Assembly (NCBI GenBank): GCA_913775975.1
Contig: CAJYLQ010000050.1
Span: 1-64,000 of the forward strand
DNA length: 64,000 nucleotides
Source of the DNA: an uncultured Sphingomonas sp.
GTDB taxonomy: Bacteria; Pseudomonadota; Alphaproteobacteria; Sphingomonadales; Sphingomonadaceae
Direction: 5' to 3'
Positions 26,498 to 35,245 of this stretch are shown here, one piece after another. A program made the position numbers and the translations under genes. The notes below the pieces were generated by a model. It had not been told where the DNA came from, ran no database searches, and saw only the letters and a program-made list of their open reading frames with translations. Numbering within the stretch: the first letter of the stretch is position 1; each line of letters opens with the position of its first letter.

Positions 26498-28669
26498 ATG
26501 TCCAGTCTATCCAGACGCAAGCTGCTTGGCGGCACCGCCGCGACCCTCGTCGTCATGGGCATGGGCAGGCCCGTGCGGGCAGCGCTACAGGCGTCCCGCG
26601 CCGCCGCCGGCGGCGGCCCCGATACCGAATGGCGCCATTATGCGGCCGATCAGGCGAACACCCGCTATTCGCCGCTCGACCAGATCACGGCCGACAATTT
26701 CAGCGATCTGGAAGTCGCCTGGAGCTTCAAGACCGACGTGCTTGGCGCGCGCAAGGAATTCCAGTTCGAACCGACGCCCCTGCTGGTAAAGGGCAAGCTG
26801 TACCTGACCGCCGGCTCGCGCCGCGACTGCGTCGCAATCGACGCCGTCACCGGCGAACTCCTCTGGATGCACCGGATGGACGAGGGCCAGCGCGCGCTCA
26901 ACTCGCCGCGCCAGCTGTCCGGGCACGGCGCGTCCTACTGGACGGACGGCACGCGGGAACGCGTCCTCTACGTCACGATCGGCTATCAGCTGGTTTCTCT
27001 CGACGCGGCGACCGGCATCCCGGACCCGCAATTCGGCGTCAACGGCGTCGTCGATCTGCGCAAGGACTTCGATCAGGATATCGACGTGGAGACGGCCGAT
27101 GTCGGCCTCCACGCGACGCCGCTGATCGCGCGCGACACGGTGGTGGTGGGCGCCGCCCACAGCGCCGGTGACGTGCCGGCGGTCCGCAAGAACGTGAAGG
27201 GCTATGTGCGCGGCTTCGACGTGCGCACCGGCAAGCGCAAGTGGATCTTCCACACCATCCCGAAGAAGGGCGAATACGGCTACGACAGCTGGCTGAACGG
27301 CGACGCGGACGAGACCGGCAACGGCGGCGTCTGGGCGGAAATGTCGGCCGACGAGGAACTGGGCACCGTCTATGTCCCCGTCGAACTGCCGACCGGCGAC
27401 GAGATGGGCATGTTCCGGCGCGGCAACGCGTTGTTCGGGGAATCGATCGTCGCGCTCGACCTGGAGACGGGCGTGCGCAAATGGCACTATCAGCTGGTCC
27501 ATCACGGCCTGTGGGATCGCGACATCCCGTGCGCGCCGATCCTGTGCGACATCCCCGTCAGGGGAAAGATGGTGAAGGCGCTGGCCCAGCCGACGAAGCA
27601 GGCGTTCCTCTACGTCCTCAATCGCGAGACGGGCAAACCGATCTGGCCGATCGTCGAGCGCAAGGTGGAGGCGGGCGACGTGCCGGGCGAATGGTATGCG
27701 CCGACCCAGCCCTTCCCCAGCAAGCCGCCCGCCTATGACGTGCAGGGCGTCACCATCGACGACCTGATCGACTTCACGCCGGAACTGCGCGCGCAGGCGG
27801 TCGAACTGGTCAAGAACTACAAGATCGGCCCGCTCTATACGCCGCCCGTGGTCAGCAAGCCGGGCCGCTGGGGCACGATCGTCAATCCGGGCATCCAGGG
27901 CGGCACCAACTGGCCGGGCGGCTGCTACGACCCGGAAACCTACACCGTCTATGTCTATTCGAAGAACCAGCCGGGCGTGATCGGCATCATTCCGAATACC
28001 GATGAGAAGGTATCGGAATTCCCGCAGGTCCACGGCATCGCGGGCAGGGCCGCGCGGCCGCAGACCGCGATGGGCGCGGACAGCCCCGGCCCGCCGCAGG
28101 CGCCGAGTGGTCTGGCACCCAGGCCGGCGCAGGCCCCCGGGGCGGCCGGCGCCGCACCGACGCCGGGGACGGAGGCGCTTCCCGCACAGCCGCGCCCGGG
28201 TGGCCAGGCCGCCGCCGGCCCGCCGCCCGGCTTCCTCGCGGTGCAGGGGCTGCCGCTGCTCAAGCCGCCCTATGGCCGGATCACCGCGATCGACCTGACG
28301 AAGGGCGATCTGAAATGGCAGGTCGCGCATGGCGAGACGCCCGACAACGTCCGCAATCACCCCGCGCTGAAGGGCAAGAAGATTCCGCGCACCGGCCGCG
28401 CCGGCAATCTCGGCCCGCTCGTCACCAAGACGCTCGTCATCTGCGGCGAGGCGGGCTTCTACACCAACGAATATGGCGTCCGCGGCGCCATGCTGCGCGC
28501 CTATGACAAGGCCACCGGCGAAGAGAAGGGCGCGGTCTATATGCCCGCGCCGCAAAGCGGCTCACCCATGACCTATCGCATTGGCGGAAAACAGTTTATT
28601 GTCGTTTCGATCGGTGGAGGCAACTACAGCGCGGAGCTGGTCGCCTACCGTTTGCCCGGAGTAGCATGA
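26498..28669 (+). CDS. Tat-exported PQQ-dependent dehydrogenase with a Pro/Ala-rich insert
   Basis: A 723-residue quinoprotein. A twin-arginine signal (SRRKLLGGTAATLVVMGMG) leads to DTEWRHYAADQANTRYSPLD, the usual mature start. Blade motifs AIDAVTGELLWMHRMD, SLDAATGIPD and GFDVRTGKRKWIFHTIP follow. Residues about 510-580 form a Pro/Ala/Gly-rich stretch without blade motifs, an insertion not usual in the family. The barrel then closes normally (AIDLTKGDLKWQVAHGETP, GSPMTYRIGGKQ). Start: ATG 26498; the nearest purine-rich site is about 16 bp away, so initiation may be weak. Its stop overlaps the start of the cytochrome gene. Confidence 0.85.
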   Translation: MSSLSRRKLLGGTAATLVVMGMGRPVRAALQASRAAAGGGPDTEWRHYAADQANTRYSPLDQITADNFSDLEVAWSFKTDVLGARKEFQFEPTPLLVKGKLYLTAGSRRDCVAIDAVTGELLWMHRMDEGQRALNSPRQLSGHGASYWTDGTRERVLYVTIGYQLVSLDAATGIPDPQFGVNGVVDLRKDFDQDIDVETADVGLHATPLIARDTVVVGAAHSAGDVPAVRKNVKGYVRGFDVRTGKRKWIFHTIPKKGEYGYDSWLNGDADETGNGGVWAEMSADEELGTVYVPVELPTGDEMGMFRRGNALFGESIVALDLETGVRKWHYQLVHHGLWDRDIPCAPILCDIPVRGKMVKALAQPTKQAFLYVLNRETGKPIWPIVERKVEAGDVPGEWYAPTQPFPSKPPAYDVQGVTIDDLIDFTPELRAQAVELVKNYKIGPLYTPPVVSKPGRWGTIVNPGIQGGTNWPGGCYDPETYTVYVYSKNQPGVIGIIPNTDEKVSEFPQVHGIAGRAARPQTAMGADSPGPPQAPSGLAPRPAQAPGAAGAAPTPGTEALPAQPRPGGQAAAGPPPGFLAVQGLPLLKPPYGRITAIDLTKGDLKWQVAHGETPDNVRNHPALKGKKIPRTGRAGNLGPLVTKTLVICGEAGFYTNEYGVRGAMLRAYDKATGEEKGAVYMPAPQSGSPMTYRIGGKQFIVVSIGGGNYSAELVAYRLPGVA

Positions 28670-29115
28670 TGATCGCGTACCATCGGAACACACGCCTGTT
28701 TGCCCTCAGCATCCTCGCCTTCGGCAGCGCGGTCGTCGCGCGCGCGCAGACGGCGGAGCGCACGGTCTGGTCGGGCACCTACACCGCCGAACAGGCGACG
28801 CGCGGCAAGGCCGCCTATGCCGCGAACTGCGCCGCCTGCCATGGCGAGACGATGGCCGGGATCGACGTCGCGCCCGCGCTGACGGGGGCGGGGTTCCTCA
28901 ACAACTGGAACAACACGTCCGCCGGCGACCTGCACACCCGGATCAAGACGACGATGCCGCTCAATGCGCCCGACAGCCTGAGCGCGCGCACCGTGTCCGA
29001 CATCGAGGCGTTCATCTTTCAGACCAACGGCTTCCCGGCGGGCGATGTCGCGCTGCCGCCGAACGCCGCGATGATGGGCGGCGTCAAGATCGTCGCGGCC
29101 AAGCCGCAAGGGTAA
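28666..29115 (+). CDS. Exported c-type cytochrome, partner of the second PQQ dehydrogenase
   Basis: A 149-residue monohaem cytochrome with a signal peptide (1-27), CAACH at 55-59, and KTTMPLNAPDSLSA, where Met is the probable sixth ligand. ATGA overlap with the dehydrogenase stop shows coupling. It resembles the cytochrome subunits of quinoprotein dehydrogenases and likely takes their electrons in the periplasm. Confidence 0.87.
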   Translation: MMIAYHRNTRLFALSILAFGSAVVARAQTAERTVWSGTYTAEQATRGKAAYAANCAACHGETMAGIDVAPALTGAGFLNNWNNTSAGDLHTRIKTTMPLNAPDSLSARTVSDIEAFIFQTNGFPAGDVALPPNAAMMGGVKIVAAKPQG

Positions 29116-29227
29116 GGCCGCGCTCGCGCCGGCGCCGGGGCTCGCCCGGCCGGCGCGGGCTGACGGTGTGACCGGCACGGGTGAGCCACGGCGCAGAACG
29201 CCGGGCCGCCGAACAGAGGGGGATGGG

Positions 29228-30175
29228 ATGGCACTGTCTGGTAATGACCTGCCGACCGCGGCGACCGGCCGACGGCGGATGCTGGCGCGGCTGGGCGCGG
29301 TGATGATCGCGTCGACCATCGGCTTCGCGTCCGTCGCGCAGACGCCCGCGCGTAGCGGCGCGGCGGAGCAGTCGCCGGTCCGCATCCTGCTGTTCGCCGG
29401 CCCCAAGCAACACGGCGCACCCGGCCGTCACGAATATGAGAAGGACCTGCGCGAGCTTGCCTGGCTGCTCGAACATTCCGGCGCGGATCGCCCGGTCAAG
29501 GCAGAGGTGTTCGTCGGCGAGAAACCGCGCGACCTCGCCGCGTTGGAAAAGGCGGACGCGATCGTCATCGACGGCAACGGCGATTGGCTGAAGCGGGAGA
29601 CGGGCGCCCTCTTCCCGCAATACGCCGAAACGGACGGGTTGAACTACGATCCCGCGACGACGCAGGCGCTGAAGGATTTCGACGCGCTGCTGAAACGGCG
29701 GAAGACCGGGCTGGTCGTCTATCACTATACGATGTTCGTCGATAACCGGGCGGGGCGGATCTGGCTCAGCAACTGGCTGGGCGGCGCGTGGATCCCCTAT
29801 GTCTCGCACAATCCCGTCGACACCTGGGCGATCCGGCCGGTCGCGGGCGTGCGGCATCCCATCCTGAACGGGGTGAAGCCATGGACCGCGCGCGAAGAGA
29901 TGTACGCGCGCTATCACCTTCCCGACAATGCCGGCCGCACGGAACTGCTGACGGCGCGCCCGGCGACGGCGGCGAACGGCACCGGCGGCCCGGTATCCTG
30001 GGCCTATCAGCGGCCGGACGGCGGCCGCTCGGTCGTTTGGGGCGGCAACGATTTCCACCAGAACATGCACGACTTCCCGCAGCAGCGCCGCTTCCTGGTG
30101 AACGGCATCCTGTGGGCGGCCGGCGTCGCGGTGCCGCGCGGCGGTGCCAGTGACGCGATGCCGCCCGCATCCTGA
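29228..30175 (+). CDS. Exported ThuA-like (trehalose utilisation) domain protein
   Basis: A 315-residue protein with an Arg-rich export signal (GRRRMLARLGAVMIASTIG) and a ThuA-like class I glutamine-amidotransferase fold: VRILLFAGPKQHG at the first strand, ADAIVIDGNGDWL, GLVVYHYTMFVD where the nucleophile elbow would be, and PVSWAYQRPDGGRSV and GGNDFHQNMHD at the end. ThuA proteins are linked to disaccharide and sugar-derivative use, but their reaction is not established; this one has no visible catalytic Cys. The ATG at 29228 has GAGGGGG upstream and is preferred over the longer frame from 29168. Confidence 0.78.
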   Translation: MALSGNDLPTAATGRRRMLARLGAVMIASTIGFASVAQTPARSGAAEQSPVRILLFAGPKQHGAPGRHEYEKDLRELAWLLEHSGADRPVKAEVFVGEKPRDLAALEKADAIVIDGNGDWLKRETGALFPQYAETDGLNYDPATTQALKDFDALLKRRKTGLVVYHYTMFVDNRAGRIWLSNWLGGAWIPYVSHNPVDTWAIRPVAGVRHPILNGVKPWTAREEMYARYHLPDNAGRTELLTARPATAANGTGGPVSWAYQRPDGGRSVVWGGNDFHQNMHDFPQQRRFLVNGILWAAGVAVPRGGASDAMPPAS

Positions 30176-30236
30176 CGGCTGGCCGGGATCGACGCGGCCG
30201 CAGCGCCGGAAAACAGACAGGAAGGGGCGGACGGAC

Positions 30237-31223
30237 ATGCGATTGAGACGAGCGTTACGCGGGGCCGGCATGGCGCTGCTGTTGGCGACCCTCCCCTGCC
30301 CCGCCCAGGCCGATGACGGCTTCCTGACGCGCGAACAGGTGATCCGGCTGACGCAATCCTGGCCGGGCGAACGCTTCGCCGATGGCCGCCCCAAGGTTTC
30401 CGACGACCTCCTCGACCGGATGCGCGACGTGACGCTGGAAGAGGCGTGGGCGACGCTGCGCACCGCCGGCTTCAACCATCAATATGAGGATGGCTGGCTG
30501 TCGCTCTTCCCCGGCAAGGTGCTGGTCGGGCGGGCGCTGACCTCGCAATGGCTGCCCGGCCGGCCCGACGTGCAGACGATCCTGGAGAAACAGGGCGTCG
30601 CCGACGAGCGCAAGGGCGCGATGAACGCCTGGCCGGTCGACATGCTGCAGAAGCGCGACGTCTATGTCAGCGACCATTTCGGGCTGAAGGAGGACGGGCC
30701 CTCGATCGGCGACAATGTCGGCAACGCCATCTATGCGCGCAGCGGCAACGGCGTCGTCTATGACGGCGCGGTGCGCGACATCAACGGCCTGCGAGAGCTG
30801 CCGGGCTTCGTCTCGTTCGTGCGCTCCTACGATCCCTCCCACCATTTCGGCGCGATGGCCACCGGCGCGCGGCTGAACTCGACGATGGTCGGGATCAACG
30901 GGCCGGTGCGGATCGGCAAGGCGACCGCGCTGCCCGGCGACGTGGTGCTCGGGCGTGACGGCGGCGTGCTCTTCATCCCGCCGCAGCTTGCCGAGAAGGT
31001 CGTGCGCCTGTCGGAGAATACGCGGCTTCGCGACATGTTTGGCCACCTGCGCCTGCGCGAGGGCAAGTACACGGCGGGCCAGATCGACGCCCAATGGTCG
31101 GAACCGATCGAGACGGATTTCTACGCCTGGCTGCGCGCCAACCAGACGCGCCTGCCCGTCAAGGCAGAGGCCGTGCGCCAGATGATCCGCGACCGCGAGG
31201 CCGGCATCCCCTTCGAAGGCTGA
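30237..31223 (+). CDS. Exported RraA-family (HMG/CHA aldolase-like) protein
   Basis: A 328-residue protein. A signal peptide (residues 1-25, ending AQADD) precedes an RraA-like domain with GDNVGNAIYARSGNGVVYDG and AVRDINGLRELPGF, which correspond to the GE/N-x-x-A and RG-x-x-G-x-V-x-DG-x-x-RD substrate/metal motifs. The RD pair and the late PGDVVLGRDGGVLFIPP are intact. RraA-like enzymes include 4-hydroxy-4-methyl-2-oxoglutarate aldolases and oxaloacetate decarboxylases, normally cytoplasmic and about 160-230 residues; this one is longer at both ends and exported. The ATG at 30237 has GGAAGGGG upstream. Confidence 0.8.
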   Translation: MRLRRALRGAGMALLLATLPCPAQADDGFLTREQVIRLTQSWPGERFADGRPKVSDDLLDRMRDVTLEEAWATLRTAGFNHQYEDGWLSLFPGKVLVGRALTSQWLPGRPDVQTILEKQGVADERKGAMNAWPVDMLQKRDVYVSDHFGLKEDGPSIGDNVGNAIYARSGNGVVYDGAVRDINGLRELPGFVSFVRSYDPSHHFGAMATGARLNSTMVGINGPVRIGKATALPGDVVLGRDGGVLFIPPQLAEKVVRLSENTRLRDMFGHLRLREGKYTAGQIDAQWSEPIETDFYAWLRANQTRLPVKAEAVRQMIRDREAGIPFEG

Positions 31224-31257
31224 CGCCCCCCTTTTCCCTTTCAACCGAGGACTTCCC

Positions 31258-31698
31258 ATGATCGCTCGCCCCCTGTTCGCCGCCGCCATGGTCCTGAGCC
31301 TCGGCGCCGCCACCGCCGCCCATGCCGCCACCCCGGCCGAGGTCGTCCAGCGCCACGTCGAAAGCATGAAGCGGGGCGAACTTGCGCCGATCATGGCCGA
31401 TTACGCCGCCGATACGGTGGTGGTGACGCCGGAGGGTCTGGTACAGGGCCAGATGCCGGCCAAGGGCCCCGGCGTCTATTCCGGCCAGCGCGAGGCACGG
31501 CGCGTCTTCACGACGCTGACCGACCCCGGCCACCATCCCGGCATCAAGGCGATGGAAACGCGGATCGAAGCGGCGGGCCCCGACGGCGCGATCCTGCACT
31601 GGGTCCAGTTTCGCGGCCAGCCGCAGCAGGTGTCGGGCAAGGACGTCTTCATCGTGCGCCGCGACAAGATCGTCTTCCAGGCCATCTTCGTCGATTGA
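31258..31698 (+). CDS. Exported NTF2/SnoaL-like small protein
   Basis: A 146-residue protein with a signal peptide (1-23, ending AHAA) and a cone-shaped NTF2/SnoaL-like fold pattern: TPAEVVQRHVESMKRGELA, YAADTVVVTPEG, and a long C-terminal sheet ending KIVFQAIFVD. Members bind or isomerise small ligands; no catalytic set is certain. GAGGA lies upstream of the ATG. It ends the rightward operon; a 7-bp stem (31704-31722) follows without a T run. The 215 bp to the next gene contain nothing else I recognise. Confidence 0.75.
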   Translation: MIARPLFAAAMVLSLGAATAAHAATPAEVVQRHVESMKRGELAPIMADYAADTVVVTPEGLVQGQMPAKGPGVYSGQREARRVFTTLTDPGHHPGIKAMETRIEAAGPDGAILHWVQFRGQPQQVSGKDVFIVRRDKIVFQAIFVD

Positions 31699-31913
31699 GG
31701 CGGGCCATCGCGCTTCGATGGCAATGGCCTTCGGGGACCAGTCACGGCCCTCGCGCTGACCGTGCGTCCAACAACCGCCCTGCCGTATCGGACGGGCCAC
31801 GTCGGCGGCGAAGCGGGCCATAGCGGACCGGGCGGCCCCCGTAGCCACGCGCTTGAAAGCAGGCGTGCGGCGGACGGCCCGTCCGGGCCGTCACGCCATC
31901 GCCTCGGCGCGAT

Positions 31914-34259
31914 CTACGCCATGACCCGATCCAGCGTGATCGGCAGGTCCCGGACACGGGTGCCGGTCGCGTTGTAGATCGCATTGGCCACCGCGGCCGC
32001 GACGCCGGTTATGCCGATCTCCCCCACTCCATGTGCGCCCATCGGCGTGTGCGGATCGGCGATATCGGTCCAGATCACGTCGATCTCCGGCACGTCGAGA
32101 TGCACCGGCAGGTGATATTCGGCGAGGCTGGGGTTCATGATGCGGCCGTTGCGCTCGTCGAACAGCGTTTCTTCCATCAGCGCCATGCCCAGTCCCATGA
32201 TGATGCCGCCCCGAAACTGGCTCGCCGCCGTCTTGGGATTGAGGATGCGGCCGCAGTCGAACGAACCCAGGAATCGGCTGACGCGGGTTTCGCCCGTCAC
32301 CGCATTCACCCGCACCTCGCAGAACAGCGCGCTGTGCGAATGCATCGACCAGTGCATCAGTTCGAGCGGCATCGACCCCGCCTTCGTCACCGTCACGCCA
32401 TCGCGCTGGGCCCGCGACAGGATCGAGGCATAGCTTTCGCGCCGCCCCGGATCGGCCAGGCTGGCAAGGCCGCCCGCCTCGCTGCCGACCTCGTCCGCCG
32501 ACAGGCCGGCGAGCGGCGAATCGTTGCCGGCCAGCTTCAGCAGTTCCGCGACCAGTGCGGCCTGCGCGGCGATGACGGCGGCGCCGATCGCGGCGGTCTG
32601 CTGCGAGCCGCCTGCCATGATCGCGCCGGGAATGGCGGAGTCGCCATAGCGCACATCGATCCGGTCCATCGGCAGGCCCAGCCGCTCGGCCGCGACGATC
32701 GCGGTCGTGGTGGCGGTGCCCATGCCCATCTCGGCCGCCGCGACCTCGACCATCGCCCGCACATCGCCGCCATCGCGGGTCAGCGTGATCCGCGCCTCCG
32801 CGCCCGGCATCCGGTAATAGGGATAGGTGCCGGTCGCGCAGCCCATGCCGACCAGCCACTCGCCATCCCGCCGCGATCCGGGGGTGGCGGGGCGCGCATC
32901 CCAGCCGAACCGCTCCGCGCCCTGTCGCCATGCCTCGACGATATGCCGCGACGAGAAGGGCAGGCCGCTCGTCGGGTCCTTTTCCGGCTCGTTGCGGATG
33001 CGCAGTTCGACCGGATCGATGCGCAGGTCGACCGCCAGTTCGTCGATCGCCGATTCCAACGCGAAGGTGCCGACCGCCTCGCCCGGCGCGCGCATGAACG
33101 TGTTGGCGAGCATGTTCATCCGCGCCACCTCCACCTTCAGCAGCATATTGGGCGCGGCATAGGCGGCGCGCGTGCCCAGGATGAAGGGCTCCGGCATGGC
33201 GTTGTGCGGCGTCATCACCGTCAGGCCGGTATGGATCAGCGCCTCGAACCGGCCGTCGGCGCTGGCCCCGATCGCGACGCGCTGCTCGGTCAGCGTCCGG
33301 CCGCCGACGATCCGGTACACGCCTTCGCGTGACAGCGCGATACGGACCGGGCGCCCCGACAGCTTCGCGGCGGCGGCGGCGATCACCTGATGGTCCCACA
33401 GCCCCTTGCTGCCGAACCCGCCGCCCACATAGGGAGAGGTCAGTCGCACCTGGTCGGTCCGCAGGCCGAACACGTCGGCCATCGTCTGCGCCTGCTGCTT
33501 CACCATCTGGCTGGCGTCGTGGATCACCAGCTCGTCGCCGATCCACGCCAGCGTCACCGCATGCGGCTCGATCGGATTATGGTTGTGGCGCGGGGTGCGA
33601 TAGACGTAGTCGACGCGGTGCGGCGCCGCCGCCAGCGCGGCTTCGGCGTCGCCGATCGTGTTGGCCAGCGGCTGCCCCATGAACAGGCCCTGCTCGATCC
33701 CGTTCGCCCTCGCGCCGGCGAGGTCGGTCGTCGCAGGCTCCGCGACATAGGTGATGTCGAGCAGCGCGGCGGCGTGATCGGCCTGTTCCTGCGTTTCGGC
33801 GAGGATGCAGGCGACCGGCTGGCCGTTCCAGTGGATGCGGTCGTCCTGCAGGATCGGCAGGTCGGCGGGTCCGACCGCCGTCGGTGACGATCCGAACACC
33901 GGCGGGGGCGCCATGCGCGGCGCGTTCCGATGCGTCATCACCAGCACGACGCCGGCTGCCGCCTCCGCCGCGCGCGTATCGATCGCCGCGATCCGCCCCC
34001 TCGGGATCGTCGCATAGGCGAGCGTGGCATAGACCATGTTCTCGAACCGATGCTCGGCGGCGAAGGCGGCGGCGCCCGTCACCTTCAGCGCCCCGTCCAG
34101 CCGCGACACCGGCGTGCCGATCAGCCCGTGCTTGCGCGCGATCAGCGGATCGGGCTTTCCACCCGGAATCCAGCTGTCCGGGGCGAGCGGCACGAGTTTT
34201 TCCAGCGCCCCCTGCACCAGCCCCTGCGCCGCCTGTTTCGCGGTATCGACGATGCTCAT
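31914..34259 (-). CDS. Molybdenum-binding subunit of a xanthine-oxidase-family aldehyde oxidoreductase (PaoC-like)
   Basis: A 781-residue large subunit. The N-terminal hammerhead domain begins RKHGLIGTPVSRLDGALKVTG. Mo-cofactor segments include GGGFGSKGLWDHQV, FMRAPGEAVGTFALESAIDE, GSQQTAAIGAA and, near the end, the catalytic-base region HGVGEIGITGVAAA with its Glu. The gene order 2Fe-2S, FAD, Mo and the type of FAD subunit match E. coli PaoABC, an aldehyde oxidoreductase. The ATG at 34259 overlaps the FAD-subunit stop. It may remove aldehydes made by the adjacent dehydrogenases. No XdhC/PaoD-type cofactor chaperone gene is next to it. Confidence 0.88.
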   Translation of the reverse strand: MSIVDTAKQAAQGLVQGALEKLVPLAPDSWIPGGKPDPLIARKHGLIGTPVSRLDGALKVTGAAAFAAEHRFENMVYATLAYATIPRGRIAAIDTRAAEAAAGVVLVMTHRNAPRMAPPPVFGSSPTAVGPADLPILQDDRIHWNGQPVACILAETQEQADHAAALLDITYVAEPATTDLAGARANGIEQGLFMGQPLANTIGDAEAALAAAPHRVDYVYRTPRHNHNPIEPHAVTLAWIGDELVIHDASQMVKQQAQTMADVFGLRTDQVRLTSPYVGGGFGSKGLWDHQVIAAAAAKLSGRPVRIALSREGVYRIVGGRTLTEQRVAIGASADGRFEALIHTGLTVMTPHNAMPEPFILGTRAAYAAPNMLLKVEVARMNMLANTFMRAPGEAVGTFALESAIDELAVDLRIDPVELRIRNEPEKDPTSGLPFSSRHIVEAWRQGAERFGWDARPATPGSRRDGEWLVGMGCATGTYPYYRMPGAEARITLTRDGGDVRAMVEVAAAEMGMGTATTTAIVAAERLGLPMDRIDVRYGDSAIPGAIMAGGSQQTAAIGAAVIAAQAALVAELLKLAGNDSPLAGLSADEVGSEAGGLASLADPGRRESYASILSRAQRDGVTVTKAGSMPLELMHWSMHSHSALFCEVRVNAVTGETRVSRFLGSFDCGRILNPKTAASQFRGGIIMGLGMALMEETLFDERNGRIMNPSLAEYHLPVHLDVPEIDVIWTDIADPHTPMGAHGVGEIGITGVAAAVANAIYNATGTRVRDLPITLDRVMA

Positions 34260-35245
34260 GCGGCGTCTCCAAGGGTCAGCGTGGTCAGGACGGCGGCCAG
34301 CGTGCGGGTCGCCAGCGCGGGCTTGAAGCCGTTGTCGCGCAACGGCCGCGCGTCGGCGAACTCGGCCGCCGCCGCATCGTGGAACGCCTGCGGGGTAGGC
34401 GCCGCGCCGCGCAGGACAGCCTCCGCCTTCGCCGCGCGCCACGGCTTGTGCGCGAGGCCGCCGAACGCGATCCGCACGTCGGCGATGCGTCCGTCCGCCA
34501 TCTCGACCGCCGCCGCGACCGAGATCAGCGCGAAGGCGTAGCTCGCGCGATCGCGGACCTTCCGGTACGTGGACGTCGCGGCGAAGGCGAGCGGCGGCAG
34601 TTCGATCGCGACGACCAGTTCGCCCGGCTCCAGCACGGTGTCCAGATCAGGCCGGTCGCCGGGCAGGCGGTGCAGATCGGTGAAGGGCAAGGCGCGCGCG
34701 CCGCCCGGCCCCTCGACATGCACCACCGCATCGAGCGCCGCCAGCGCGACGCACATGTCCGATGGATGCGTCGCGACGCACGCCTCCGACGCGCCCAGGA
34801 CCGCGTGTATGCGGTTGAAGCCGTCCCGCGCGTCGCAGCCCGATCCCGGCGCGCGCTTGTTGCAGCGCGATCCCTCGACGTCGTAGAAATAGGTGCAGCG
34901 CGTCCGCTGGAGCAGGTTGCCGCCCACCGTCGCCATGTTGCGGATCTGTGCGGATGCGCCGGCCAGGATGGCGCGGGCCAGCATCGGATATCGCTCGCGC
35001 ACCAGCCGGTGCTCGGCCAGCGCGGTGTTGCGCACCGCCGCCCCGATCATCAGCCCGCCATCGGGGGTCTCGACGATATCGGCCGGCAGCCCGCTGACGT
35101 CGACAAGCCGCGCCGGCCCGGCGATACGCTCTCGCATCAGATCGACGATGTTCGTGCCACCCCCAAGATAGGCCACGTCCGCCCCGGCACCCAGCCGCAG
35201 CGCCTCTGCCCGGTCGGCGGGGCGGGCATAGTCGAACGGCGTCAT
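34256..35245 (-). CDS. FAD-binding subunit with 4Fe-4S insertion (PaoB-like)
   Basis: A 329-residue flavin subunit. FAD-binding segments are AYLGGGTNIVDLMRERI and ASAQIRNMATVGGNLLQRTRC. Four cysteines in RTRCTYFYD, SRCNKR and GSGCDAR match the extra 4Fe-4S cluster known from PaoB, which most xanthine-dehydrogenase flavin subunits lack. The C-terminal domain from about residue 215 is normal. It is overlapped at both ends by its partner genes, in an obligate operon. Electrons pass from the Mo site through two 2Fe-2S clusters to this FAD. Confidence 0.88.
   Translation of the reverse strand: MTPFDYARPADRAEALRLGAGADVAYLGGGTNIVDLMRERIAGPARLVDVSGLPADIVETPDGGLMIGAAVRNTALAEHRLVRERYPMLARAILAGASAQIRNMATVGGNLLQRTRCTYFYDVEGSRCNKRAPGSGCDARDGFNRIHAVLGASEACVATHPSDMCVALAALDAVVHVEGPGGARALPFTDLHRLPGDRPDLDTVLEPGELVVAIELPPLAFAATSTYRKVRDRASYAFALISVAAAVEMADGRIADVRIAFGGLAHKPWRAAKAEAVLRGAAPTPQAFHDAAAAEFADARPLRDNGFKPALATRTLAAVLTTLTLGDAA

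Noticed and set aside
31874..31891. ACGGCCC-GTCC-GGGCCGT stem after the Mo-subunit gene
   Set aside because: A perfect stem but with no T run on either strand, so not called as a terminator.
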